Shown here: positions 37,093 to 49,900 of the stretch, in pieces
Numbering within the stretch: the first letter of the stretch is position 1
Layout: the number at the start of each line of letters is the position of its first letter
Source of the DNA: Bryopsis sp. KO-2023
Lineage: Eukaryota > Chlorophyta > Ulvophyceae > Bryopsidales > Bryopsidaceae
Assembly: GCA_030272585.1 (NCBI GenBank)
Contig: BSYQ01000003.1
Location: forward strand, 6,572,001-6,636,000
DNA length: 64,000 nucleotides
Direction of reading: 5' to 3'
Program-made: the position numbers and the translations under genes
Notes under the pieces: generated by a model
Told to the model about the DNA's origin: nothing
The model's database searches: none
The model's input: the letters and a program-made list of their open reading frames with translations, nothing else

Positions 37093-40088
37093 TCAGAACA
37101 ACTTGGACAAAAGAAATATGCATCCACCAAGGGTTGTTAGAGGAGCCACAGTGATTGCAACCGCGAACAACTGGTATCTTCTCAGCGCTTCTCGAGGGGT
37201 GATAAATGATCCAGCCATCAGCGAGTAAGGGTTGGTCGGCATCGACTCGGGAAACAACTTTCTTGAGAGTGCATGAAATTTGTTGTGCGGAGCGAAAAAC
37301 ACAGCCAACCACGGCAGCGGACCCTGGAGGGCACTCTCGGGAGTGAACTGCATCACCAAAAACCCGACCACGTGTCAAGATGGTGATAACAGCACCTCAA
37401 CCGAAGCCATCCACAGATCAAACAACGAATAATCCCTCAAAGCGCAAACGTCACCAGCTCTAGCTGTTGAATAGCTTCAATTTGTGGCCTGCATTTTCTT
37501 TCGTAGGCCTCCAGCGCCTGCGGGACGTTGCCTCCAGCGATGCCTAAGGCTTCATCCAGGTCCCTGGCATCGAGAACCGCCCGATTCGATCCAATGCCGA
37601 GGGCAGGAGTGGCGGAGTGGCATGCATCCCCAAGCAACGCGACATCAGGTCCGATGAAGGAGGAACAATAGGTAGCCGGCCCGATCGTGGATGTCCGCCC
37701 GTTCATGATTCTTTCCGCGATGGGCTCGTGCCACTCCTGGGGAAAGCGAGACGCAGAAAAGAATCGACGGATTGCTGACAGAAATCTCCTTTCAAAAGGA
37801 AAAAAGTTATGAGGCCTTTTCAGAAACTCTTCCCCCTCTGGGCCCTTTCTTTTTTTCAGATGATGATGCTGCCCATGCAAGGATCTGCTGCCGTACCTCT
37901 GGACACCACGGAGGAGCAACTTGGCGAACTGTCTCCAGTGCCTTTCCTTTGATGCGTTCATGCCAGTTATCCCCGACTCCAGCAAATATTACATGGAAAC
38001 CGTTTCCGGTGTTGAATGCCACCAACCTCATTTTGGCCCCCTCGACTTTTGTGAAATTCCCAAAAGCCAGCTTCCCGAAACCAAGGTTGTCTATCAGAAA
38101 TTTTCCTGCACCATAATAATCCGAGAGTGAATGGAGAACCTCAGTCTGACCCAACCACACAAAAACACACAAAGAAAAGATCCAACAAAAAGCAGCCTAC
38201 TTTTACCCATCAAGAATCCCACCAAACGTTTGGGATGTCTCCCAAATTTTTTTCGTCCATTTCTAGTGGTTCATATTTGCATAGCTAAACACCCAAACAT
38301 GGCCATGAGCATTTTTGGAACAGAGGTGAGAAGAAAGGGAAATTGGCCTCCGCCTCTATATATACATACATTTTTTATTGTTTCAAACAAAATTTAGAGA
38401 TACCCTGGAACAACTGGGGCACATACTGCTGGATGCATCTTTTGGGAGTGGGAGGCTTCGGACAGAAATGTTAGTTCTTGGGGTGGTTCTTTGGGTGAAA
38501 TTCAAATGCCCCGATGCTTGCAAAGAGTCCCGAATTTTGCTGTTGATTCCATCAGCACCGACGAGCAGATCGTAACCAACTTCCTCTGTTTCACCCTCTG
38601 GGGTCAAAAATTTAGCCGTTTTCGAGGAAAGATCCACACCCTACACAATTAAAAAAAATAAAGATGACTAATCCTTGCATTTCCCCTGGATGAGCCAAAT
38701 GGCCAGTAACTGGTTGTAAGAAAGTGGGTGTTTACTATGACCCCCCGGCCCTCCGTAAAAAGGCAACGAATTCCCTTGTCTATAGAAGTACCTGGGTCGA
38801 TTGACATTCAAGGAGAAAGAAAGATGGGCGAGCGTGCGCAAAGCAGGCTGCAATTTTGGGGATTTTTTTTTATTACTTTTTCTTTTATTTTTTCAATTTT
38901 TTATTTTTCATTTTATTTATTTATTTATTTTCAATTTATTTTTATTTTTTTTGAGTTTGTCCGATTCCCCATAATGGCAGGATCGCCTCGCAGTGTTGAG
39001 AATTTTGATTGGAAACAAAAAGATGGTGAGGAAAAAATGGAGAGCAGTGAAATCTACAGATCTGGGACATTACCTGGTAGTCCATATCAAAATTATACTC
39101 AAGGTTTGGGAGCCCAAGGGCCATTCCCATCTTCAGAATGGAGGATGCAATCGCATGTCGCTCCATCAGAATCCTTTGTGGGAAATCTTTGGGGAAAGGA
39201 ACTCTGATCATGCGTCCATTGCTGGGGTCTGTCATATACAGCTCCTGTAGTTTGGGCAACCCCTCTTCCGATTCGTCCGTCGCTATTTTTCCCCCCAGCT
39301 CGATAAGGTATCTGGTCACTTCAGGATTCAGGACGTTTGGAATCGAACGGTGGCTGGATTCTGGGATGTTGTTAGGATTCCCACGTTTCTCGAAAATCTA
39401 CGGAGCCAGCCAGTCAATCCCATCATTAAATGAGGGGAAAAAGGTTTTTACTATTCTTGTGGAATGAGGGGAACAAGGTTTTATTATCCGGAAGAAAGCT
39501 TGTGGAATTCGGTGGTGGAAAAACTATGAAAGAAAAAGCTGAGACATCGTATATGAAGCAAAATGAGGAATCGGGATGGAAAGCAACCTTGACGTTGAAT
39601 CCCCTTTTTGCCAGTAGCATTCCTGCGAGCGATCCGCTTGGTCCTGCCCCCACAACCACCGCTGTCTTCCCATTGTATGGGCTCCTTGGTCTGAATGAGA
39701 ACCACAGCTCAGCGAAAAGAATCACAGAAAAAAACAAAAACAAGGATGCGGATGCCTATATATGTATCTGTAGGTATATATATATGTTCCCTTTCTCTTT
39801 TTCACATGACATTTGCAAGGTTTGCTTTCTGGTAAACAATAAATTCATCCCTCGCTTCAACCACCAATAAATCGAAAAGAAGATTAAAGGAAGTATTGCA
39901 TCATGCTCCATTGGCCTCCCAAATCAAAAGTGGGCTGTTTTCTCAAATGAAGTTCTACTATTGATTAACTTATGTATGTAGTTTCGTCTTGGCCTACATC
40001 TTGGAGTCTACATCCTCGGTGCCTTCGAGGGATTGACGCCGATCATCAACCACAGCGCACAGAGGCCGCACCCTGCCAAGATCCACAT
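37093..40088 (-). CDS. FAD-dependent monooxygenase, KMO-like
   Basis: Flavin hydroxylase of the group A type, nearest in layout to kynurenine 3-monooxygenase (NAD pathway). Exons 40088-40012, 39690-39588, 39397-39074, 38640-38404, 38145 to about 37810, about 37790-37455 and 37348-37093. The join between the fifth and sixth exons is not resolved. Motifs: N-terminal membrane segment (MWILAGCGLCALWLMIG), the Rossmann dinucleotide site GKTAVVVGAGPSGSLAGMLL, the second FAD/NADPH motif DLLVGADGINSKIR, and the third FAD motif DVALLGDACHSATPALGIGS. The last exon gives a C-terminal membrane helix (LFAVAITVAPLTTLGGCIFL), as in KMO, which is anchored by its C-terminus. An extra N-terminal helix is unusual. 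The substrate cannot be told from sequence. Confidence 0.75.
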
Positions 40089-40646
40089 AATTGAGCAAGT
40101 TTGATCATGAAAAATCCCCGTTCAAAAACACTCTCGTTTTGTGGCAGTGGACGACGAAACATTAAAAAAAAAAACATCCATCACGGAAGGCGTTACGATG
40201 ATAGCTCGTTGCGGTATGTATGGGCTGGATTCGATCGTCCAACTGCGGTCTGGAAGCAGCGCCGCCGGGGCCTCGACAATCCGGGGAGGAGGGATATTTG
40301 GCATTTGCCCGTGAGATGGCCTCCGCAGGTCACCATTCGATCGATTGGGGGTCGTCAGGCGGAGAAACGGTTCGGAAAGATGCGTTGTCAGGGAAACATC
40401 CACACCACCCCACCCTTTATTGAATTTCGAGTGATGACAGTCAGGACACTGTGTGCTGTCCGACCCCACTCAAGGAATCACTCAGAATCTCTCGGATGGT
40501 TTCGTCGTGGGCTCGCCTTGCATTGTGACGAGCATTGTTTCGTGTCAAAGCGTAGGATCGTATTCATCGAAATGCTCAGCCGCCCTTTCATCGTAGGAGC
40601 TGGAAACGCTCGTCCCACGAATCGCGTGAGGCTGACGACTGCCGCC
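40089..40646. promoter_or_regulatory. Head-to-head promoter of monooxygenase and cupin
   Basis: About 560 bp between the divergent ATGs at 40088 (minus) and 40647 (plus). No TATA box stands out. No supported exon. Confidence 0.35.
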
Positions 40647-41396
40647 ATGAAAGTAGAAAAGTGCGTTCCGTTTCTGTTTCGGAGTAGTTTCGTATAGTAT
40701 GTTTCGCAACAGCGATTACGACAGCCACCTTGTTTGATGCTTGATCAAAACGAAGAAAATCACAGGGGGGGCCCAAAACACCATTCAATCCTGAATGAAT
40801 GAATGAATGAATGGAGAGAGCTTTGTTCTGACCCTGTCACCTCAGCCCAATTGTAGGCGATTTTGGTTTGCAGGTGGGATGTTCCAAAAAATGGGCCAGC
40901 GAGTCGAAGCAACATTGTTTCAAAACTGAGAAAAGAGGGGTATCAGACAATGTGCTACACGTTTCATCCCGGAACGATCTTCCCTGATCACAGCCATGGA
41001 TGCGACAAAAAAGACAGCATCATCAGCGGAAAATTCCTCTTCCGAATGGATGGAGAAACGGTGTGCCAAGTGACAGTGTAGTATTGTTCATGTTTTTCCA
41101 CTAAGGCACAAGAAATTAACACAGGATGAGTGCTGGTATCGTTGAAGAAAGCCTGAACTGGAATTTGACATCTTGATTATTGATATTTGTGGAATAAGAT
41201 TCATCAACTAACTTCCTCAGAGGATTCCTTTCAATTGCCTAAGAAGGCGCCAAATTCAGCTGGGTTTTTTTGCAAACCCCTGTTTCAGGTGGTGCTTGAG
41301 CCTGGGGATATGGTTGAAGTTCCTGCTGGAGTGACCCACTATGCAGAGGTGGTTGGTGATGATCCAGTAGAATTTGTCGATGCAAGCAAAGTATAG
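40647..41396 (+). CDS. Small single-domain cupin
   Basis: Exons 40647-40660 (14 nt), 40874-41060 and 41289-41396 join in phase to 102 residues (MKVEKWDVPKNGP start). Cupin motif 1 is PGTIFPDHSHGCDKKDSIISG with the metal-binding HxH (DHSH). Motif 2 is PGDMVEVPAGVTHYAEV with PxG and the final His. The usual Glu of motif 1 is replaced, so metal binding may be altered. Proteins of this size are stand-alone beta-barrels of varied function, so I give none. The 14-nt first exon is supported by phase and by the only upstream ATG that fits. The gene is divergent from the monooxygenase; a functional link is possible but not shown. Confidence 0.85.
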
Positions 41397-42008
41397 CCAA
41401 GAGAGAGAGAGAGAAGAATAAGAGATTGAAATGTAGTGTTGCTAATTTGTAATGTGAGACAATGTAATGTATATGTTTGTTTGCATCAACAATGTAGCAA
41501 AGGAAGTAATGCAGGGGTTTTGTATTAATCCCAGTCAACAAGCGGGGTGTTGGTGAAATGAGGGACAATGCATTTTGAATATCGGGCAACAAACAAAGAG
41601 CTTTCTGGATACTGCAGGTATCTGATATCGTTCAGCAGTGCTTAGAGGTGCGATCTGCCAAGAAAAAAAAATTGTTGAAAGAGCCAGTGGAGTCACACCA
41701 GCAATGTATCTCATGGTTCAATATGTTTCCTTAAGGCTGTGTGGCAGGGGGCAAGAAAATATCTCAAGTTCCAGTTATTACATTCTCTGGACCATAATTC
41801 ACGAATTTTTCTGTTGACTCACTTGCACATCCTAGAAAATAAACCTAACAAACTCCCCCCCCCCACCGAAATCAAATTTTATCCAAGACGCCCCCCCCCT
41901 CCCTCCCTACCCCTTGAACAGCCCCTTGAATAAACCCCTTTTCTCAGAGGAAATCGCCTCTACAGAAAGAATACTATAAACTTCAGATATTTATTTTTCC
42001 CAAAAGAA
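41397..42008. other. Convergent spacer between cupin and peptidase
   Basis: 3' flanks of both genes. Contains a (GA)n tract at 41401-41415 and C-rich tracts near 41850-41900. No exon seen. Confidence 0.5.
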
Positions 42009-43112
42009 TCAAGCGTCGGGGCATTCATTTTCGGCCTTCCACTTGTTGATGGTTTGGTACACATCGGGCCGAAACTTGACGGCTGCTGGCAGATCCACCG
42101 ATTTAAATTTGGATGCATGAGAATGCAAAGCCCGGACTTCCCGACGGTCATTGATCTTATCATACACCCACAGGGGCGATCCCGAGCTTCCCCCCATTGT
42201 TTCACAGTTATGATTGGCCACCCCGTTTTCAAGATTCCTGTAATTAAATTGTGCCCAGCAAAAGTCATAATACATCGTTCCGTTAACCCAGCTGGGGTCC
42301 CCCTCGAACGCAGGATATCCAGCCACATTCACCTTAGCCAAATCTTGGTCGAGGTCATACCCGAAATCCAGCCACCCCACCTCATCACCGATCCTCTTCG
42401 CCATGATCAACATGGCAAAATCATGGTCGAAATCTTTCCATTTTCGCCATTTTTCTGGGATCAGTGCTTTGGATTTGGGGACGCTGCCATTCGGAGCCCA
42501 GTTATCTTGGCCATTTCGGCCTGCATGAAATTCCGTTCCCCCCCACCAAAAATCATAGTCAGGCTCATATACGCAATGGGCTACTGTGAGGACATGGCAG
42601 GGTCCGACCAGAAATGCACTGCACCCACTAGCGATTTGTCCGATCGCTGTGAAAGGAAACCGTAGTTCATCAACCTGGGGGAGAAAACCATCAAGATTTC
42701 TTTTCTCATCATAAGAAAGCTGAACTTAACATTTCAAGGGGGGGGGTGCCAGTTTGCTTCAAATGCCTTGTGACAAGCACTCTTGTCTCTTGCAGTTTTG
42801 ACATGCATCCTCCACCTGTGATGTCTTGCTGTTTCTCAGGTTCAGCTCAGAATCGAATGCCTCAAATCTCGCGGAGGAATTGCCACTGTTTGCGAATCTT
42901 GGGGCGCCGGGGACCAGGAGGTGTCTAGCGGTGACAGGATTTCGGCGCTCGGCAAGGCGCCCTGATGAATCCACAGCATGCACCGATCCCACTTCGCCAG
43001 AAGTCATCCTTCCTCGATCCAGCTCCAAAACGGCGCCATTCGTCGGCGCGATCAGCCCAGACAAGATGAGAAGAGACCCCACGAGTCGCGGGATCAGGTG
43101 ATCCTGCCACAT
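42009..43112 (-). CDS. Secreted trypsin-fold serine peptidase, V8-like
   Basis: Two exons, 43112-42816 and 42674-42009, join in phase to 320 residues. A signal peptide (LVGSLLILSGLIAPTNGA) and a Ser/Arg-rich propeptide-like region come first. The peptidase domain then shows the catalytic triad: His in VLTVAHCVYEP, Asp in FDHDFAMLI, Ser in ETMGGSSGSPLW. The close Cys pair around the His (CHVLTVAHC) fits the chymotrypsin fold. The layout, with GGSSGSP and no activation loop typical of trypsin, is closer to the glutamyl-endopeptidase (V8/S1B) group. Specificity is not predictable. The protein likely acts outside the cell or in a lytic compartment. Confidence 0.85.
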
Positions 43113-43786
43113 TTCGGGAGGGATTCTCGTCAGTTCCGGCCGTTTCGGAGCACGGATCCAGGGAAGGGTAGCTTTCTGATGCACAGTTATCGCCTGTGTC
43201 CGTTCGCTAGGCGTGTTGGGAGGGCACCCCAGAGCCAACTACGCCACCGTCCAAGTGGATAATATATCGGGGCCATTCGTTGTAAGCGGGGTAGCAGGTC
43301 CCATCGCAAGTCGACCTTTTCTGTACAGTCGAAAAGACGATGCAAGAATTGGGTGGACATGTGCATGTGGGGAGTGCTACAAAAGACCAAACAAAAGACA
43401 GGGCGGTTTGTTGACGCTGCTCCCAAGACAGACAGACAAACGTTCTGCTTCTTGTCCAGAAGTGAGCATTTTCTGGAGGTATGGCTTTTCAAAGGAAAAG
43501 CTTCCACCAGACCCAAAGTTACCACAATTAGAATCCAGGAAGCAAACAAACTCGAGTTCAGGCCAGAAAACAAGTGCACCCTGCAACGGTTGCGATTCTT
43601 ATGATGTTTTGCAGCCACCACCGTTTTGAGAGTGCACGGCGGCGATGCAACAATGCTGGCTGTTGAACCAACAGCCAACACAAGGCATAAAAGGCTAGAA
43701 GACCCACCAATTTTTTCGCTTACAACTAAGCCCCAAATTCTTCAAAACGTAAAATCTTGATTTGCCTATGTTTTGTTTCAACATCT
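43113..43786. other. Upstream region of the peptidase gene, 3' flank of SAXO-like gene
   Basis: No supported exon. Open frames on both strands lack splice or domain support. Confidence 0.4.
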
Positions 43787-46132
43787 CTACTCAGTCGAAC
43801 AAGACTCACAATCTTCCCATGGTCGGCCACGACATCCGCCGGATGGAGATATTTTTTTAGGCACGAAGTCGACTCCATACGTCGTCTCGTTAGTGAGGGG
43901 CATGCCTGGAACGATGCCCTTCTTCTCACGTGGAGATGGCCGTATTATTTCCCATTCAGGGTAGTCTTCACGATATAGAGTGTTTTGGGTGTGCTGCAGG
44001 CAAGGTATCTTGCGGTCTGGAGGGTGGAACGGTTGTTGGGGCTTGACGTCCCAGCCAGGGTAGTCAGTATGCGAAGTGGACTGACCTTCGAATTTGGGGT
44101 CGAATTGTCTCCGTTGGGGATGTGCATTCGATTTCAAGTTTGTTGGCGCTACGTCCTATTATTGTTGCACGAAGCACAAAGCTGGTCAGCCCTTCGTTTC
44201 TTCGTTTTGAACTGAAGCCGAATTCGTCGCTGGAGCTTTCGGCTGGGACTGTCAAATGGGGTGCACTACCTTTTCAACGAATTCTCTATTATACGTCGTA
44301 GCATCATCGAACGGCCTCTTTGAGAACGGTTTTGTCTCTTGGGCTTTGGCCTTCGCTGGAACTCCAGCAGTGTGTGCTGGGTAGTCCAACCTCGTAACGC
44401 TGATGCCTTTGAAAGGAACTTTGCTTTGCACTAGAGGTTTCTTGTCCTTCCTCCCTTCGATATCCGCCCCGCCTTCCTTTTCCCTATCACCATATTATTC
44501 ATCAACACTTGAAAAAAAACTTCAGCAAAACTGTTTTCTGGTTCGAGACAGCACGACTTACATATACTGTGCATCGTATTCGGTCAAAAGGCTGCAAGGT
44601 GCCCAAGGTATCTCAGTTTTCCCTCTGGATTGAGGCTGGCGGCGGTTGCATCCCACTTGTTTTCCAGGGTAGTCAACACGATAGCTGGATGCGGCTCCGA
44701 GCGGAAGATTCAAGAATTTCTCCTCTTGTGGACGCTGCTTTATATTCTTCTGAGATTCCCACTTTCTATTCACGGCAACAACCCAACAGAATGTGTGCTG
44801 AATGGACTCTATGAAAAACTGAGATTCTGGGTGCAGGTAGAGAAAAAGAGGTCTTCCGATTGCAATAGATACCTGAATTCATGGCGGTAAAGTGTGTTTC
44901 CATTAAATTGTTTTCCGGGTACTTTGCTCTCCTTGGGTTTCATTGACGCCGCGGGTGCATGAGGCCACTCAGGATAGTCGGCTGTTGTTGTGGTTTCACC
45001 ATAAAAGGGGGCATTGACAGAGGCTGGAGACGGCTTTTGTGAAGGAGAGTTATTACTAGCTTCCTGCAACGAGCAGTGGCCTTCTCTCAGCTCCCCCAGC
45101 CCACAAATCTTTCGAGAAAACCCTCTACCTTGCTTCAAGAAAAAATTGAGGGTCTTGTCGATGAAAAATACCTTTTTGGGAAACTCATCGCCGTAGGTTG
45201 TCTGGCAATTGAATGGGCGCTTTCCTATGGTACTCGGTTTGGGCTTGCAGTTCTTTGTCTTTGGGATGGGCCATTCCTGTGTGGATTCGGAAAAAGGGAG
45301 TACCCAGTCAAGGAGAGGGACTTGGAGCGCCAAGTGTGCAAATGGTCGAGCTGACACGAACTCACTTGGTATGCCTCTTTCATTGCAGTGCGCCCCTTGA
45401 AGACTGCTTTGCTCTTGACCAAAGGATGGACGATATCTGCACAAAGGCGGAGTCTCTTTTGTTCTCTTCATATGATAGTCCAGACATTCCTTATCCCATC
45501 CCATATCAAAAACAAGTTAGAATTGTCCCCAGCACTTGTATAAATCAACTCACTTTTCTTGGGATGCCGCTCTCCTTGTTCAGCCTCCTTTTTGTCATAT
45601 TCGCGGGTGTATTCCGTCCGGAGCTGTTGAAGTTACAGTTGCTTGTCTCAATGCCCAAATCCAGTAAGAAAAACGGATCATGTTTCAGCAAACATTTCTT
45701 GCCCTCACCGTGCCATCCAGCCAGGGGATCTCTCGACTCTTTTTCTGTAGTGACGCAGTTTGCCCTTGGTTGAGATAATTTTTAAAATCAGACAGGAGAA
45801 GAATGTTGGGAAAGTGTTTTGAATGAATGTTGAGGTGAGACTATTGTTTTTTGAATGTGATTTTTTAGACCAATATTTTGATGTCCTAATGTCGCTTCTG
45901 TGAGTCTTGACGTTAAGACTTCAAAACCGAGAACCACAGAAAAACAATTTTGGTTTGCTCTCTTCTTTGTTTTCGTTTTTTGGGTGAGGAATTTTTGTTG
46001 AGAGGAAATTGTGAATTTGGTATACTGTTGACATGCGACAAATCGCTTCACTGTAGAGCAGGCACTCTTTTCGGTTGAGACACTGGTTGCTTGCGCAGAT
46101 TGGGGGAGAAGGGGGGTTAGTACCTTTGTCAT
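43787..46132 (-). CDS. SAXO-like microtubule-stabilising protein (Mn repeats)
   Basis: SAXO/FAM154 proteins bind and stabilise axonemal and basal-body microtubules through Mn modules. Nine exons join in phase: 46132-46124, 45623-45554, 45436-45366, 45276-45172, 45063-44873, 44765-44562, 44423-44270, 44248-44213 and 44155-43787, giving 402 residues. The protein is basic and built of repeated units of the form (T/S)xYxxDYPxW and TTYxxxF: TTADYPEWPHAP, GNTLYRHEF, ATTYNREFVEK, TSHTDYPGWD, NTLYREDYPEWE, ETTYGVDFVPK. About ten can be seen, spaced as in SAXO. The Cys-rich N-terminus of animal SAXO is absent. It implies a cell with flagella at some stage. It is divergent from WASHC5. Confidence 0.8.
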
Positions 46133-46976
46133 GGGTGTTTATTCGCAGTAGCAGTACTTCTCAGCCACTGTGGCGTAAAAGGGTAGAAAATCTCAACCGA
46201 GCGTAGAAAATGGATGCTATTGGGTTGGGGGTGTTGACTTTCGTTGATATGAAAACAATTTCCATGTCTGCCTTCTCTTAAAAAATAGAAGCAATTCTTT
46301 GACTCGAAGACCCAGAGTTTGACTTCAACAAAACTCTCCCGTCTGCTTCTCGCCTCTGTGTCCAAAAATAAACCGGACTCCGCTCCGAGATGCCGTCACT
46401 GATTGTGTCTGTTTAACTTCAGCGCTTACTCCACCGTTGGAATCAATTGGCATCCCTGTCGTTCGTTCTTTCCTTATTTTTCAGCCTCCTCCATCTTGGA
46501 TAGAGCGTTCCAAAGGCTATCGGTTTTATATTTAGGCATGTGTCTTGTGAACCTGGGGGAATAACTCATGGGGTCAGCTCGTGTTTCTGAGGCGGCTGTC
46601 ATGCTGAACATCCCTCCATCCAACATCGCTTAAGAGTCTAGATTTGGGTTCCAACCGCCGCCAACATGTTGAGAAGCGTGCAGAGCACCACCCCCAGGAA
46701 ACTCCGTGGATGGGAAAATGGCACTGGCATCCAGCCCAAACCGTCGAAGTCACTCCAACAAACCGTTATACGTCAAATCGTGTGCAGCAGTCAACTTCAG
46801 TTATGTCTGACTGGTGTCGGGGATATGAAGGCGTCAGAGTTTTGTGCGTAGAATTCGATTTCTGGAGCAGCAGCGAGCCACGCCGTGAGAACGAGGCGTT
46901 TGATTTTTTCAGGAACAGCGAGTTCGCGAACTCCGTCGCGTTTCACCAGGAAGTATCTGACGACGTTTTCGGACGT
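46133..46976. promoter_or_regulatory. Head-to-head promoter of SAXO-like gene and WASHC5
   Basis: About 840 bp between divergent starts. The WASHC5 frame stays open upstream to about 46650, so an earlier start for that protein (for example Met 46803) is possible. Confidence 0.35.
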
Positions 46977-49900
46977 ATGCAGAGTTCACCCGAGCTAAAC
47001 GCGTCCGGTGGCGAGCCATCTCCTCGGCGAGCCAGCGTTCTAGAAACACTCACGGCACTGGTAAGTTTTGCCAGCCTTCGAGACAGACGACTTTCAACGC
47101 GGTTATCACCTTGACTCATTATTTTATGGAAAACACGCGCGCACCGGCTCGTATGTTGGCCAGAGTTCAGATCAACCAGCACATCACGCCTGCAGAATTG
47201 GGCGTATTTTCTTTAGTCGAAACTTGAAACATATCAAAAATAGAAAGGGTATTTTCTTCTCATATCAACCGATTCCAACATTGCCTGAAATGACAGTTTT
47301 TGGGTTGGGGGATAATTAAACTGAAAAATCTGCAACCATTATCTGAAAGCGAAAACGACATCACCATTTTTTCCATTTTTTTTCTCTGTTTTTTTCCTCA
47401 AAGAACACTGAAACACTGGCACTCAAGTAAATGCTTCTCATATTCTTTTTGTTTTTATTTATTTATTGTTTCAGGTCCAAGAGGGGGCTTCTCTGCAAGC
47501 AGAAGTATTGACTCTGTCCTCAGAGTTGCCTCCGGCTTTTCAATTGGATGAAAAATCAGATTATTCTCCAGTCTTATTTGACTTCAAATATCTCAAAAAC
47601 ATTTCCAGCTGCGAACAGAAGGTCGCCAAAAATGGTCAGCTTTCAGCTCTGGACAACAAAGCGAAAGAGGTGAGGAAGCACAGTCTTACAATGTGTATTT
47701 CTGCTGTAGGAGAGTTTGGCTGGATTGGTTTGTTTTTGACGGGACTGCATTTTGATATTTATTTCAAAAAGAGAATCATGCACAGCTTTTTATTTTTAAA
47801 TTTGTTTTCAGATTTCAATTTCTGAAATGAAATGAAACTATTCTTTTTGTTTTAGGTGGAGAGAATTTGTATTCTTGGTTAATGTTTAAATCTCAATTTT
47901 CTCCCTCAATAAAAAAATAAATTAAGAAACAAACTAGAATGGAAAAGGCCGATGCTCAGTGTCATATTTCCCTAATTTCTTATTTTGTTTTATTTTGGAA
48001 CAGGAGTTTTCTGCAACAGCCGAGGCTGCTTTTGATGTTTTCAGAAGAATTGTCATCTTTTACAGAAAGGTGGTGGGGTTCTTGGAAGATGTGGAGGCCG
48101 GCAGTTTTGTGCAATCAAGTCTCGAAGCAATTGTCCAAGTGAGTGGCAAAAATCTCATCCACTACCAACTGGGTTGGGAGGTCCCCCCCCCCCCCCCCAA
48201 ACGTATATTAGGATATTGAATGAATTCAAAATGCTGAACTGGAGTGGTTAGGGGCAAAAAAGGAAACATTTGTCACTGGGTTTACATTGATGGGTTTTCG
48301 ACCCATTGGGGGTTTTTGCATTGTTGTTTTTTACTGCATATCAGATTGATATTCAGCTGGTACTTTGGATAGGGATGGATTAAAGGCCAGTTTCTGAGGA
48401 TTGAGATGGGATGCTGTTCACCAGGACCCCTCCCGTCAAGTAGCCTTGATCGAAACGCTGTACTGCGTGGGTTCCATTTTTCTGTTGGCGGACAAATGCT
48501 TGCCGGACACGATTCGGGAAAAGCTGTTGGTTGCTTATTTCCGTTACAGCGGAGTTTCGGAAGAGGTCATGCAAGAAAGGGAACTGATTATGAAGCTCTG
48601 TCGAAGGACAGGTTACATACCTGGACAGAGACATTTGCCACAAGGTGCGATTGAAAAAAAAAAAAATCTAGGGGGAAAAAAGTTTGTTAGAAAAATGAAA
48701 AAAAAGTTGAATATCTGTGTGCAGTTTGCCAAAACCCAATTTGAAACTGGTTGACAATTCTGGCTAGATTACGGAAAGAAGCTTCTTGTGAAAATGGATG
48801 TGAAAATCTTTTTGGTTGATGAGGTTTATGGATTTTTGTTTTTGGAGTTTTGTTTTTACGCTACCTGTCGAGTCAACCAACCACCAAGTGCTGAATAAGC
48901 ACATGGGTGCTGCTATACAGGATACCCCGAAGAATACCTGGGCAGATTCCCTCTTGAGAAAGGGAAAGACACCGCAGTCAGACTGGCCCTTCATGGGATG
49001 GTTTTTCGTGACCGAGACATTTACCACAATCTACCGCATTACCCGGATCCAAATCACCGGACGACCGGGCTATCTCACCAAGCCGCATACGTCTTTGTTT
49101 TGCTGTTCTATGTCCCCCACATTCTCCACAGCGATGCTAAAGACATGCAGAGAATCGTGGAAAGGTTTTTCTGCGATCGCTGGGTGATCGAGTGGGCTGC
49201 CAGTCAAGTGGTGGATTTGGGATATGAGTGGGATAGATATAAGGCTGCAAAAGTGTCCTTGAGGAATGTGGTGGGGCCTGGCAGAAGCCGAAAAGCTCAA
49301 CTGTATTGGGACAGAGTCAGTCCTTTGGTTGCTGAGATGGGACGGTGAGTGTTTCAACAACGATCTATAGGGCCAAATCTTCCTTTCGAATTTTTTCTAC
49401 TTTTTTTTCAATTTCTCAATTTTTCAGTTTTTTTTGTCTTCTGATTTTCAACAGATATTTGAAAGCTTACCTTCCAATTTTTTTTGTTTTTCCAATTTCA
49501 TTTTTTTTTTTTAAATTGTCAACGAGGTATTTGAAAGCTTACTTTCGAGGTTTCTTTTTATTTTAATTAAATTATTATTTTTTAAATTTTGAACAGGTAT
49601 TTGAAAGCTGGGGGCCTCCATAAGGACACTCTCCTGGAAAAAATCTCCGATATCTTCAACACCATAAAAGAGGCCAACGTCACTGCTCGATGGATTTTAC
49701 TCCACAGTTTTTCGACCTCCAAAAAGGTTCAACAAGTGGCAGACTACGGAGAGGGCATCGTGAAACTGTTGCTGAATCTGGCAGCCCTGGAGTATGAAGT
49801 ACAGCGAATGTACCAAGAACTTCTGGACTCCAGACAGTCATCCAAAGATAGAGCTTGCCAAATCGCAAAAGACAATCTCAAGTACGCAGGGACCTTGAAA

